Source of the DNA: Burkholderia sp. D-99
GTDB lineage: Bacteria; Pseudomonadota; Gammaproteobacteria; Burkholderiales; Burkholderiaceae
Reading direction: 5' to 3'
Assembly (NCBI RefSeq): GCF_011605345.1
Contig: NZ_JAAOXM010000018.1
Coordinates: forward strand, 62,001 to 126,000
Length of the DNA: 64,000 nucleotides
Within the stretch, counting starts at the first letter, position 1. Each line of letters starts with the position of its first letter. This document shows positions 45,215-54,871 of this stretch, piece by piece. A model generated the notes under the pieces. The model ran no database searches and was not told the DNA's origin. It saw only the letters and a list, made by a program, of their open reading frames with translations. The position numbers and the translations under genes are program-made.

Positions 45215-48200
45215 TCATTTCCTCCGCTTAGGAATGGTCGTTGCCGACGCACCAGACGCGCCGATGCCAGAAAAATACCCATCCGCCTTCATAAGAGCGC
45301 ATCTAGCTTGGTCAGACGTTAGGCCTGCCCTTCTAATTGCTTTATAACCAATACGTCGCTCGGCAGCCAATGTGCCTCCACCCGCCTGGTCTTGAACACG
45401 GTTTGCTTTATAGTGAGGAGTTCCGCGCGTTTTACCATCGTCATTTCGCCCTTGAAGCACGATCGCTGGCGCATCGAAGTAACCGTACTTCGGCAATGAA
45501 CTCACCGCGGCGTCCTGATAGATGTGATGCGAATCATACAATCCCCCCCCTGCCTTTTGCATGTCGCGATGGCTCCCCACCTGAATGCCGGCCTCGTCAA
45601 GAATCTTCTCGCAGTCCTTGGGGCAGGGGCGGCATTTCGCCAGTCCGAGCGGATCAACCCAATCGACTGGATTGGGCGCGTATTGATATACGTTGATGCC
45701 GCCAGTCAGCCCGATCGGATCCTTTGAGACAAACCGCCCGCTACTCGGATCGTAGTACCTGTGCCGGTTATAGTGCAGCCCCGTCTCATCATCAACCTGC
45801 TGCCCCTGGAACCGCAGCGAACTCCGCGGCACGATCCCCGCCGCCTTCGATACCCGCGCAATCACCTCCCGCGCTTCGCCCCACGCCCGGTACGTCGCCT
45901 CCCACACCACATCGCCGTCCTCATCCGTCAGCAATTGCGGTGTTCCGATCTGGTCACAGTGGTAATAGAACGCATGCGCATCACCAACCCGTTCCGGCAA
46001 CCGTTGCAACGGATCGTCTTCCGGTACATAGCGATCGGCCGCACTGCGTGACGGCGTTTCGAACCCTTCTACCGGTGCACTCACGTACTGCACCATCGGC
46101 ACGAACGAACCCGCTTCGTAAACGTAATGCGTGCTGCCCCGCTCCGCACTCTCATACGCCAGCGTATCGCCGTCCCACCCGAACACCGTGCGCTCGCCGT
46201 TCACCTCTTTCGCAATGCGACGCCCCAGCGCATCGTAGTAGTACCGCGACTCGCTCCGGCGAGCGACCCCGTCAACCGTCGCAGCACTCAGCCGATTGAA
46301 CGCGTTCCACACGTAACGTTGCTCACCCGCCGGTGATCTGCGATGAACAAGATTGCCCCGCGCGTCGTACGTGAAATGCTCCCCGGCATATTGCTTCAAC
46401 AAATTGCCCAACACCTTGGGCACTTCCGCAGGCAACGTACTCTCCGCGCGTACCGGACTCGGCCGGCTCTCCGTGCGAGGCGGTTCAACACGTGCCGGAT
46501 CGATGATATTGCTCGCCGGATCGAACGCGAACCGCTCCTTGCCCGCCGGACCAATCGATTCGAGCAACCGACCGACCGGATCGTAACGATAGTCGGTCAA
46601 TCCTCTACGATTGTCTTCAATCTGCACGAGCCGGCCGGCCGCGTCGTAGCGATACCGGCGCTCTGCCAGCGGCGCAGGTGCATTCGCACGCTGTACCGTG
46701 CGCTGCGCCAACCTCCCGGCACGATCGTATGCGGTGCGTTGATCGATCTTGCTCGGCAGGGTACGCAATGTCTCCCGATGCAGATCGTCACGCTCGATCT
46801 GAACGAGTTCCTTGCCGTCCAGCATCATCCCGTGGATGTGCCCGGAGCCGTACGTGAGCCAGTCGACAGCATGGCCGTCGGGCCGGACCGTTCTGACGCG
46901 GTTGCCGATTTCGTCGTACTGGTGATGCCACACGACACTCCGGCTCGCGCCGAACAGATCGTAAGCGTGATGCTCGCGCACCAGATTACCGACCGGGTCG
47001 AAGAACCGTTGAACGCGGCTATATCGATTGCTGGCCTCGATCAATCGTCCCAACGGATCGTAGCTGAAACGCTCCGCCTCTTCGCCGACCGAACGGCCAT
47101 CAAGCCGTCCACCGCGATCGTGGGACATCGTCATGACCTGCCCCGCCTCGTCGACCGACTCGAGACGGCTGCTCGCCTCGTCAAACGAATAACGCGTGGC
47201 CTTCCCGTCGAAATCGATCTCCTCGATCAATCGACCTGTTGCGTCATAGCGGAACGCGTAATTCGCGTGATTCTGGTCGGTCAGCCCGACGATCCGCCCG
47301 AGCCGGTCATAGCGATACGACAGCGATTGCCCCAATGCATCGGTACGGATATTGATACGCCCGCTCGCGTCGTAGCCATAACGCGTGTTGCGGTTCAGCG
47401 GATCAATATGGGTCAGCAGACGCCCTTCCGCGTCATAGCTCAGTTGCTCGCGCCCCGCTGGCGACACGACTTCGGCTAACTGGCCATTCGCACCGTAACG
47501 GTAGGCGGTTACCCCGCCCGCAGCATCCTTCGCCTCCGCGAGGCGCCCCTGGGCGTCATACGCCCACTGCGACGTCTTGCCCGAGCAATCGGTATAGCTG
47601 GTCAACTGGCCGACGTCGTCGTACTTCAGGGCTTTCACGCCCCCCTTCGCATCCTTGATCCGGGTAAGCAGCCCTCGCCCGTCGTATGCGTACTCCGTCT
47701 TGTGGCCGAGCGGGTCGACCTCCGCAACTGTATTGCCTGCATCGTCATATTCGCGCAGCCACGGGTGCCCAAGCGGATCGGTAACACGAACGACCTGGTC
47801 CTTCTGGTCATACGCCATCTCGACCACGCTACCGTCAGTACGTTGATGGCGTACGAAATTGCCACGCACGTCGTATTCCATGTGCTCGACGGTGCCGTCA
47901 CGATGGATGTACTGAACGAGTTTGTCGTTCGCGTCCCGATACATCCACTCTTCGCTACCGTCAGGATGAATCACACGGAACGAATAGCCCTTGCTGTCGT
48001 AATAGTGGTGCGTGACATTGCCAAGCGCGTCGGTCACGCCGACCATTCGGAAGTCCGGATGCCACGCGAGACGGACCTCATCGCTGCCGTCATCGGCGTA
48101 TTCGCGGAAGCATTTAGCCTTCGGTCCGTCACCGTTCCACTCGAGGTTCACACCTCGGCCGGTGCGATCCGTATATCGCGTCACGAGGTGGTGTCGATAA

Positions 48201-49921
48201 CGGTATTCGCGACGATTGCCGTAGCGGTCCGTCGCCCCGATCAGATCGTTCTGGTCGTCGTACTCGTAGTTCGCCAGCGTGCCGACGTATTCGCCTTGTG
48301 CATCGTGATGCGTGACGCCAACGATGCGCCCCCGCGAATCGTGTCGGAACGCAACCTGCACGTGCGATGCAATCAGGCGATACAACCGCCCTTCTGCATC
48401 GTAGTCGAGCGTCAACTGGTTGCCGGCGCGGTCCTTGACGAATGCGAGACGAAACACGTTGCCGTGCCGCTCGTACGCTTCGAGCAGCGCATGTCCGCGC
48501 GTCACCGTCAGCCACTGCTCGTCCAGCCGCAATAACGTCTGCCCCTCGGAAAGATCGTCGTGCGCACTTCCGACGCCGAGCAACGGGTATTCGACACTTC
48601 GCCCGGCGGCATCGTGATAGACAAGTTTTTCCGCTGCAATATCAAAACGGGTCGTATACGGCGTGATCCAGCGTGCGCCCAATTCGCCATGCGCATCGTT
48701 CGCGTCGAAGAACGATCGATAGGTACGCTGCCAGACAACGGGCAACGGCCCGTCGATCGTGAAATCTTCGTGATTGATTTGCTCGTCGCCGAGCGCGAAT
48801 CCGATTGAATGCTCGGTGGCGGCTGGTGGTGTCTTGACCGGGGAATGCGTAAGACAGCAATTCGGCCCCGGATGATGCGCTTCAGTGGTTTTTTGAAGCT
48901 CTTCAGCTCGCTGGTCCGCACGCTTCTCGGCAACCTTCGTCGTCCCGTGCTCTTGCACCCCGGTCGCATGCGGCTTCGGATTGCGCTTCCGCCAGCTCCG
49001 CATGCCGTCTTCACCAATCGTGATGATCCACCCGATCTTGCCCGCATCGTTCCCGTCGAGCTCGCGAATGCACTTCTGGACCGTCGGAATCCGCTTGTAG
49101 ATATCGTCAGCGAAAAGCTGCAGCTTCTTCGTCGAATTCGGGTTGATCAGATCAGCGGCCGAGGTCGCCGTGTTGACGGCGAACTTCGCCTCGACCTTGC
49201 GAACGTCCGAGAAGAATCCACCAATATTGTCGAGGACCTTCCTGCCGTCATACGCAACGATAGCCGCCCCGACACCCTTCAGATGGGTCCCGGCCGACTT
49301 CACGTTGTGCCCGACTTCGTACTTCTTCCCCGCCGCGTGCGCGAACACATCGGCGATCGCCTTCATCAGATCGCCGATGAACTTGGCGCAGTGCTCGAGC
49401 AGCTCCTTCAGCCCGTCGCGCAGCACCTTCAGGAATTTCTCGATCTCGCCCGCGTAACGCTCCTGCACGTTCGCGACGATCGCCGAAATGAGCGAGTCGC
49501 GCAGCACCTGCATCGCAGCTGCTCCCGCTGCCTTGCCGCTCTCGACGATCTTCTGTCGAATCAGCTTCAACACCGGGCGCGCGCCGAGCCTAAGCTCGGC
49601 CGTGGCCGGCGGCAACGGCACGACGCCGATCAGATCGAGACCGAGGTTGACCCAGTCGAACATGTCGATCGGTTTGTCGCCGTGCTCGATCATCGCCTTG
49701 ATATCCAGCACCGCATCGACTGCCGCGAAGATATTGGCCAGGATCGGCACGTTCTCCGCGACCGTCTTCAGCCGACCGACGTTGACGACGCCGCCGCTGA
49801 CATTGATCAGCCACTTGTCGAATGAATCGATGCCGGCTTGCACGTCGGCCTCCGTGATCTTCATGATCGGAGACACGAACACATCGGTAGGTTTGGGTTG
49901 AAGGACGCCCGCAGCGGTCAT
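45215..49921 (-). CDS. rhs: Rhs/YD-repeat T6SS effector with SHH-type HNH/EndoVII nuclease tip
   Basis: 1,568 residues. The N-terminal 370 residues are helical with hydrophobic stretches (LGLDLIGVVPLPPATAELRL) and contain no PAAR motif. From about residue 385 (EHSIGFALGDEQINHEDFTI) the Rhs shell begins, with many YD repeats such as YDRLGRIVGL and YDAAGRLVQI. The core closes with DPIGLTGGINVYQYAPNPVD and a WVDPLGL, after which the tip is autocleaved in this family. The last 141 residues are the toxin: DSHHIYQDAAV (H1465, H1466) and GTPHYKAN (H1503) match the Tox-SHH type of the HNH/EndoVII fold, a DNase. It follows vgrG by 37 bp; the spike or an adaptor should deliver it. Confidence 0.88.
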   Translation of the reverse strand: MTAAGVLQPKPTDVFVSPIMKITEADVQAGIDSFDKWLINVSGGVVNVGRLKTVAENVPILANIFAAVDAVLDIKAMIEHGDKPIDMFDWVNLGLDLIGVVPLPPATAELRLGARPVLKLIRQKIVESGKAAGAAAMQVLRDSLISAIVANVQERYAGEIEKFLKVLRDGLKELLEHCAKFIGDLMKAIADVFAHAAGKKYEVGHNVKSAGTHLKGVGAAIVAYDGRKVLDNIGGFFSDVRKVEAKFAVNTATSAADLINPNSTKKLQLFADDIYKRIPTVQKCIRELDGNDAGKIGWIITIGEDGMRSWRKRNPKPHATGVQEHGTTKVAEKRADQRAEELQKTTEAHHPGPNCCLTHSPVKTPPAATEHSIGFALGDEQINHEDFTIDGPLPVVWQRTYRSFFDANDAHGELGARWITPYTTRFDIAAEKLVYHDAAGRSVEYPLLGVGSAHDDLSEGQTLLRLDEQWLTVTRGHALLEAYERHGNVFRLAFVKDRAGNQLTLDYDAEGRLYRLIASHVQVAFRHDSRGRIVGVTHHDAQGEYVGTLANYEYDDQNDLIGATDRYGNRREYRYRHHLVTRYTDRTGRGVNLEWNGDGPKAKCFREYADDGSDEVRLAWHPDFRMVGVTDALGNVTHHYYDSKGYSFRVIHPDGSEEWMYRDANDKLVQYIHRDGTVEHMEYDVRGNFVRHQRTDGSVVEMAYDQKDQVVRVTDPLGHPWLREYDDAGNTVAEVDPLGHKTEYAYDGRGLLTRIKDAKGGVKALKYDDVGQLTSYTDCSGKTSQWAYDAQGRLAEAKDAAGGVTAYRYGANGQLAEVVSPAGREQLSYDAEGRLLTHIDPLNRNTRYGYDASGRINIRTDALGQSLSYRYDRLGRIVGLTDQNHANYAFRYDATGRLIEEIDFDGKATRYSFDEASSRLESVDEAGQVMTMSHDRGGRLDGRSVGEEAERFSYDPLGRLIEASNRYSRVQRFFDPVGNLVREHHAYDLFGASRSVVWHHQYDEIGNRVRTVRPDGHAVDWLTYGSGHIHGMMLDGKELVQIERDDLHRETLRTLPSKIDQRTAYDRAGRLAQRTVQRANAPAPLAERRYRYDAAGRLVQIEDNRRGLTDYRYDPVGRLLESIGPAGKERFAFDPASNIIDPARVEPPRTESRPSPVRAESTLPAEVPKVLGNLLKQYAGEHFTYDARGNLVHRRSPAGEQRYVWNAFNRLSAATVDGVARRSESRYYYDALGRRIAKEVNGERTVFGWDGDTLAYESAERGSTHYVYEAGSFVPMVQYVSAPVEGFETPSRSAADRYVPEDDPLQRLPERVGDAHAFYYHCDQIGTPQLLTDEDGDVVWEATYRAWGEAREVIARVSKAAGIVPRSSLRFQGQQVDDETGLHYNRHRYYDPSSGRFVSKDPIGLTGGINVYQYAPNPVDWVDPLGLAKCRPCPKDCEKILDEAGIQVGSHRDMQKAGGGLYDSHHIYQDAAVSSLPKYGYFDAPAIVLQGRNDDGKTRGTPHYKANRVQDQAGGGTLAAERRIGYKAIRRAGLTSDQARCALMKADGYFSGIGASGASATTIPKRRK

Positions 49922-49958
49922 GATTTTTCTGTTCTCGGATATTTGAAAGGGGCGACGC

Positions 49959-52900
49959 TCAGCTCATTTTCAGCGCGGCTGCGGCGCTACGCGCCGTCTG
50001 CGCGAGACCGCCGACCTGCCGGGCGGCGGCACTCAGCTGCCCCGCTTGCGACAGCGCCGCCTGCGCCCCCGCCGGCAGCATATTGGCCGCAGCCTGCTGC
50101 GCGATACCAAGGCCCTGGCCTGCCACTGCCTTCGCCAGCGCGGCTCCGCCCTGCGATGCCGAACTCGCCAACCCCGCGACCGTTTTCGCCGCGCCCAATG
50201 CATTCGACGCACCGGCCGGCAGCATGCCGGCCAGCGCCTGCCGGGCCATGCCCATACCTTGGCCAGCGGCGGCCTTCGCCAGTGCCGCGCCACCTTGCGT
50301 CGCCGCACCGGCCAGGCCCGTCAGTGCGCCGGCGGCACCGCCCGCTGCCGGCAGAAACGAACCGAGCTGCGCCTGCGCGGTTTCCGCGGCCCCTGCCGCC
50401 GGCGCCGGATTGGCCGGCCACGGCGCCACATCGAAGCGGCTCGACACCTGGTCCTGCGAACGCGGATCCTCCCCGAACTTCACCTGCACTGCACCGGGCG
50501 GCAACCCGCTCACGATCATGTGTCCGTCGTTGTCGAGCGCGCCTTTCTTCAGCAATCCACCATTCGCATCGAACACCGAAAACAAGCCGCCCTTCACCGG
50601 CTGGCCGTTCCCGTACGTATGCAACAACTCCAGCTGCCCCGGCTGATCCGGCCGCGGGCTTGGCAGCGGATACCCCATGCTCGCCGGCCCGTTAAACGTA
50701 TGCGACGCACCCTTCACGTCCACCGCACCCGGCGTATGAATCTCGATGTTCCCGCCTTGAATGCGGACATACCCGCCGCCGCTCGTCAGCAGGATCCCCT
50801 GGTCGGCCGCGATCTCGATCTGCCCCGTCGCCGACACCACCTTCACCGCCTTCTGCGCGGTCACCTCGACGTTGTCCGACTGCGCCTGGATCTCGACCTT
50901 GCCCTTGCCCGCGAACAGCTTCATCCCCGCGTTCTGCGCGAACAGGCTCAGCTTCTGCCCGATGCTCCCGATCAGCGACTTGCCCGCGACAACATGCACG
51001 CTCTGCCCGCTCGCCACGTTCACGTGATCGTTCGCGACCATGTGCACCGACTGCTGCGTCGACATCCCGATCCCCGACGGGCTGCCGAACAGCATCACCG
51101 GTTCCTTGAACGCGTTCGCGTTACCCGTGCCACCGCCGGCCGTACGCCCACCGGACGCGCTGCCCGGTGCACTGTCCTGCGTCGCATCGGTAAACGCGCG
51201 CATCGTGTCCTGCGCGTCGTTCAGGCTTTCCGCCTGATGCTGTTCGCTCGCACTCGACATCGCCTCGACGAGGCTCTCTCCCGACACGAGTTGCTGCTGC
51301 GCTTCCTTCACGTCGAGCGGCTGGCTGTTCGCCGCCTTCGGGTGCGTCGTCACGTACAGGCCCTGGCTGGCTCGCACCGCGCCATACGCATCGGAGCGCA
51401 GGTCGAAGCCGCTGCCGAGATACGCCCCGCGTGAATTGGCGTTGTGATCGATGATGTAGCCGAGATGCAGCAGGCTGTTCGCGCTGCTGCTCATCAGCTG
51501 CACGCGGTTCTGCCCGGTTGCGTCGTCCATCACGAGCTGGTTGTAGCCGCTACCCGAATACTCTTTCGACCGATAGCCCGACAGGATCCCGTCGGTATGC
51601 CACTGCGGCTGGTTCGCGCCGTTGTACACGCGCCCGACCGCGAGCGGCCGGTCGCAGTCGCCACCAACATAGTCGATCAGCACTTCCTCGCCGATGCGCG
51701 GCACATGCACGCCGCCGTAACCGCCACCGCTATCCGACTGCACGACGCGCACCCAGCAAGACGCGTTCTCGTTGCCCGAATTGATCCGGTCCCACACGAA
51801 CTGCACGCGAATCCGGTTCAGCGCGTCGGTATAGACCTCTTCGCCTTGCGGCCCGACGACGATCGCCGTCTCGAGGTGTATTTCCGGCTTGTGATGCTTG
51901 AACGGGCTGCGATACGGCACGTTCACGCGCTGCGTCTCGACTTCGACGAGATAGAAACCGACCGAACCATCCTCGTGTGGCACGCGAAACGCGGGATCGG
52001 CGCCGTAGCCGTCCTGTGCCTGCGTCAACGCTTCGCGCAGACTGTATGGAAAGTCCGCGCTGTCGGCCGCGACGGGCAGGTTGTTCTCGATCCACCACGC
52101 GACCTCGATCGCGGCGAACTCGCGCTGTTCGGCGGGATCGCGATTGTGTTCGGGATGATCGGCCAGCGTGAAGCGCCGGCCCGCATCGATCGCGCGCACG
52201 CCGCCCGCAGCATGGAACCGCTTCGCCCGCGACTCCCACTCCTCCATCGTGACCTTCGTCAGATGGTCGCCGCGCGTCTGGTCGAGATACGTGTAGGCGC
52301 CCGTGTACTCGTAGACTTCGAGCTGATCCGGCAACTCGCCCTGGCCGTCCATCGTCGGCAGCGATGTGCCTTTCGGGTTCTCCGGCTGCGAAGGATTCTT
52401 GTAGTCGAACGTGCGCGTCGTGCGCGTGACACTCTGCAGCGTGCGCGTGCCCGACCATTGCGTGAACGCGTCGGCTTCGCTGGCCGCGCCGCCGCGATAA
52501 AAGCGCACGGTTTCCGGTGACAGCGGCGCGAATGCCTGCAGGTTGTCGGTGATGACGAGCGTATGCGACTTGCCGTCGTCGGCCTGCTGCCAGGCGCAGT
52601 AAAGCCCTTCGCTCTCCATCAACCGATGCACGAAATGCCAGTCGGTGTCGTGCTGGCGTGTGTACGAGCGGTTCGGCAGCGGCTTCGTCAGCGCAAAGCG
52701 GAAATGGCCCTGCGCCTGCGGATGCTGGTTCAGCACGTCGCTGATGATCTGGTCGACCGTCGTGTCGTTCCAGAACCGCTGATCGCGACGGAACTTCAGG
52801 AAGTGGGTGAAATCGGCGAACGCGAGCTGATAGGACGTAAGCCCGCCGTCGGCGCCCAGCCGGCGCGCGGTATGGACGTATCCGTTGATCGGCCGGTAGC

Positions 52901-53138
52901 CGAGATCGCCCTGCTGGATCCACAACGTCACGGGCTGCGCGATCAGCTTTTTAAGCTCCAGATCGCTCTCGGTCGACAGCACGTCGAGCGTGAACGCGTA
53001 CGCGCGCCCGATACGCGAGCGGCCGACTGCCCGCTGGACAGTCAGGACGTTGGCCCCCAATGGCGTATCGAGCTTCAGCAACCGGTCCTGCTGAAGCAAT
53101 CCGCCGCGCAATGCGGCAATTGTGTTCTGCATGTTCAT
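49959..53138 (-). CDS. vgrG: T6SS spike protein VgrG (second copy) with Ala/Gly-rich C-terminal extension
   Basis: 1,059 residues. The spike core is nearly colinear with the first VgrG (WVRVVQSDSGGGYGGVHVPR, IGEEVLIDYVGGDCDRP; DUF2345 prism to about residue 825). A transthyretin-like domain follows (LELLHTYGNGQPVKGGLFSV, then ALDNDGHMIVSGLPPGAVQV), of the type that recruits effectors in other VgrGs. The final 140 residues are Ala/Gly-rich and carry an internal duplication of about 50 residues (QGGAALAKAAAGQGMGMARQ / QGGAALAKAVAGQGLGIAQQ, each followed by MLPAGA). Such helices could bind the hydrophobic N-terminus of the Rhs effector encoded next. Confidence 0.95.
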   Translation of the reverse strand: MNMQNTIAALRGGLLQQDRLLKLDTPLGANVLTVQRAVGRSRIGRAYAFTLDVLSTESDLELKKLIAQPVTLWIQQGDLGYRPINGYVHTARRLGADGGLTSYQLAFADFTHFLKFRRDQRFWNDTTVDQIISDVLNQHPQAQGHFRFALTKPLPNRSYTRQHDTDWHFVHRLMESEGLYCAWQQADDGKSHTLVITDNLQAFAPLSPETVRFYRGGAASEADAFTQWSGTRTLQSVTRTTRTFDYKNPSQPENPKGTSLPTMDGQGELPDQLEVYEYTGAYTYLDQTRGDHLTKVTMEEWESRAKRFHAAGGVRAIDAGRRFTLADHPEHNRDPAEQREFAAIEVAWWIENNLPVAADSADFPYSLREALTQAQDGYGADPAFRVPHEDGSVGFYLVEVETQRVNVPYRSPFKHHKPEIHLETAIVVGPQGEEVYTDALNRIRVQFVWDRINSGNENASCWVRVVQSDSGGGYGGVHVPRIGEEVLIDYVGGDCDRPLAVGRVYNGANQPQWHTDGILSGYRSKEYSGSGYNQLVMDDATGQNRVQLMSSSANSLLHLGYIIDHNANSRGAYLGSGFDLRSDAYGAVRASQGLYVTTHPKAANSQPLDVKEAQQQLVSGESLVEAMSSASEQHQAESLNDAQDTMRAFTDATQDSAPGSASGGRTAGGGTGNANAFKEPVMLFGSPSGIGMSTQQSVHMVANDHVNVASGQSVHVVAGKSLIGSIGQKLSLFAQNAGMKLFAGKGKVEIQAQSDNVEVTAQKAVKVVSATGQIEIAADQGILLTSGGGYVRIQGGNIEIHTPGAVDVKGASHTFNGPASMGYPLPSPRPDQPGQLELLHTYGNGQPVKGGLFSVFDANGGLLKKGALDNDGHMIVSGLPPGAVQVKFGEDPRSQDQVSSRFDVAPWPANPAPAAGAAETAQAQLGSFLPAAGGAAGALTGLAGAATQGGAALAKAAAGQGMGMARQALAGMLPAGASNALGAAKTVAGLASSASQGGAALAKAVAGQGLGIAQQAAANMLPAGAQAALSQAGQLSAAARQVGGLAQTARSAAAALKMS

Positions 53139-53454
53139 GAACGGCCTTTTCTTCTTTTGGCGCGCCCTCGGATGGCGCGAGCGATCAACTTCGCCCGCGG
53201 GATTTTACAGACAAAATTTCGCGCGCTCCTGAACCTGACCTGATTTAAAAGAGCGTGATCCGATTGGTCCGCGAGCCGTGCATGGAAACGCCAATCACGC
53301 CGGCCGGCCGCCTCCCGCCCCGATGAAATCGATTGCAATCAGGGCCAATTCGACTTCCGGCACGGCGCGGTTGCGAGTAGTGTCTACGAGCCCGTATTGC
53401 GGTCCGCCGCGCCCGGCGCTCACCACACACGACACTGAACACTGGAGATCTGCG
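53139..53454. promoter_or_regulatory. Divergent promoter region between vgrG and a solute-binding protein gene
   Basis: 316 bp without a gene. The part nearest vgrG (53,195-53,260) is AT-rich with TTTTACAGACAAAATTT, which may hold the leftward promoter for vgrG-rhs-immunity. GGAGA at 53,444 is the ribosome-binding site of the rightward gene. No operator is identified. Confidence 0.4.
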
Positions 53455-54255
53455 ATGAAACGTTCGAAGTTCCTGCTGTCGGGCCTGCTGCTCGCGTCGG
53501 CCCTCGGCTTCACGGCGGTCGCCGCGCACGCGGACGACCTGCTCGACTCGGTCAAGAAGGCCGGCGTGTTGCGCGTCGGCCTCGAAGGTACCTACCCGCC
53601 GTTCAACTCGCGCGGCACGTCCGGCCAGCTCGAGGGTTTCGACGTCGACGTCGCGAACGCGGTCGCCGGCAAGCTCGGCGTGAAGACGCAATTCGTGCCG
53701 ACCGAATGGAGCGGCATCATCGCCGGCCTGCAGGCCGGCAAGTTCGACGTGATCGTCAACCAGGTCACGGTCACGCCGCAGCGCAAGGAAGCGCTCGACT
53801 TCAGCGAGCCGTACACGTACTCGGCCGCGCAGCTGATCCAGCGCAAGGACGACACGCGCAACTTCAAGTCGCTCGACGATTTCAAGGGCAAGAAGCTCGG
53901 CGTGACGCTCGGCACCAACTACGACCAGATGGCGCGCACCGTGCCCGGCATCGAGGTGCAGACGTATCCCGGCGCGCCGGAGAAACTGCGCGACCTCGCC
54001 GCGGGCCGGATCGAAGCGACGCTCGACGATCGCCTGATGCTGCCGTACATGATCAAGACGTCGAACCTGCCGCTGCGCGCGGGCGCGATCGTGAACGGCG
54101 GCAAGCAGGAAATGGCGATCCCGTTCCGCAAGGGCAACCCGAAATTCGAGAAGGCGATCAACGACGCGCTCGATTCGCTGCACAAGGACGGCACGCTGAA
54201 GAAGATCTCGATGCACTGGTTCGGCAGCGACGTAACGGTGCCGGTCGCGCAATAA
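53455..54255 (+). CDS. Amino-acid ABC transporter periplasmic substrate-binding protein
   Basis: 266 residues. A signal peptide (KFLLSGLLLASALGFTAVAA, cleaved after AHA) precedes a type II periplasmic binding fold: GVLRVGLEGTYPPFNSRGTS, LEGFDVDVANAVAGKLGVKT and the hinge region LDFSEPYTYSAAQ. This is the SBP_bac_3 (PF00497) family, closest in style to cystine/polar amino-acid binders (TcyA/FliY). No permease or ATPase gene is adjacent, so it must work with a transporter encoded elsewhere. A hairpin terminator follows. Confidence 0.92.
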   Translation: MKRSKFLLSGLLLASALGFTAVAAHADDLLDSVKKAGVLRVGLEGTYPPFNSRGTSGQLEGFDVDVANAVAGKLGVKTQFVPTEWSGIIAGLQAGKFDVIVNQVTVTPQRKEALDFSEPYTYSAAQLIQRKDDTRNFKSLDDFKGKKLGVTLGTNYDQMARTVPGIEVQTYPGAPEKLRDLAAGRIEATLDDRLMLPYMIKTSNLPLRAGAIVNGGKQEMAIPFRKGNPKFEKAINDALDSLHKDGTLKKISMHWFGSDVTVPVAQ

Positions 54256-54272
54256 GCGGCACGGTGTTCAAC

Positions 54273-54310
54273 GCGTCACGCGCTTCGTGTCGACGAACGC
54301 GTGACGCTTT
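54273..54310 (+). terminator. Terminator after the substrate-binding protein gene
   Basis: GCGTCACGCG (54,273-54,282) pairs perfectly with CGCGTGACGC (54,298-54,307) across a 15-base loop, followed by TTT. It lies 17 bp after the stop codon, where a terminator is expected. Confidence 0.75.
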
Positions 54311-54313
54311 CTC

Positions 54314-54517
54314 TCAAGCCGCTTCGTCGAAGCGCGCCAGCAGCAGCTGGCCGATCGGTGTCAGCGCCGGGCGCGCGGCCACGGCGTTGATGCGCATCTG
54401 CGTATCGTCGACCAGCCGCTTCTCCACCAGCACGGCGAAGGCCGGATTCGACGGATCGACGCTGTCCGGCGCACGTGCAACGCGCAACAGCATCGAGAAT
54501 TCATGCGGACTCAGCAT
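54314..54517 (-). CDS. Small conserved-looking helical protein
   Basis: 67 residues, with AGGAGACAGGGACC before the ATG at 54517. The sequence (SPHEFSMLLRVARAPDSVDP, ending ALTPIGQLLLARFDEAA) is helical and resembles a small winged-helix fragment: the ending has the look of the last helix of DNA-binding proteins. No family is assigned. It ends against the terminator of the convergent gene. Confidence 0.6.
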   Translation of the reverse strand: MLSPHEFSMLLRVARAPDSVDPSNPAFAVLVEKRLVDDTQMRINAVAARPALTPIGQLLLARFDEAA

Positions 54518-54871
54518 GGTCCCTGTCTCCTGATCGTCCGCGATCCGGTTCGAACCGGCGTCGATCGTATTTTCGAATGAAATGGCGCGATGGATGACCG
54601 CCGCGCCGCCGGGAGCGAGATCCCGGCAGGCCTGCCTGCGACGCGGGCACGTCGTCGCGAGCGGGTTGCGCACGTCCCGGATCCGGCGATGCCGCCGCGA
54701 CGGGAACGTGCAACGTTATGGGCGCACCATGACGTGACCGTGACAGGAAAACGGGGCGCAAAACCGTGCTCGTTACATGGCGTTTCGATTCGATGCCGAT
54801 CCAGTTGACGACGACGGACCGCGTCACATGCGTGGCCGTCGGTTACCTGCTCGCCGGCTGTCTCGCGCCCT
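54518..54871. other. 354-bp gap without a recognised gene
   Basis: No frame here looks coding on either strand. It separates two leftward genes and ends at the stop of the membrane protein gene. I see no tRNA, repeat or strong hairpin in it. Confidence 0.4.

Noticed and set aside
53455..54255. The substrate-binding protein as part of the T6SS accessory cluster
   Set aside because: It has a normal signal peptide, host-like composition and its own terminator, and nothing links it to secretion beyond proximity.
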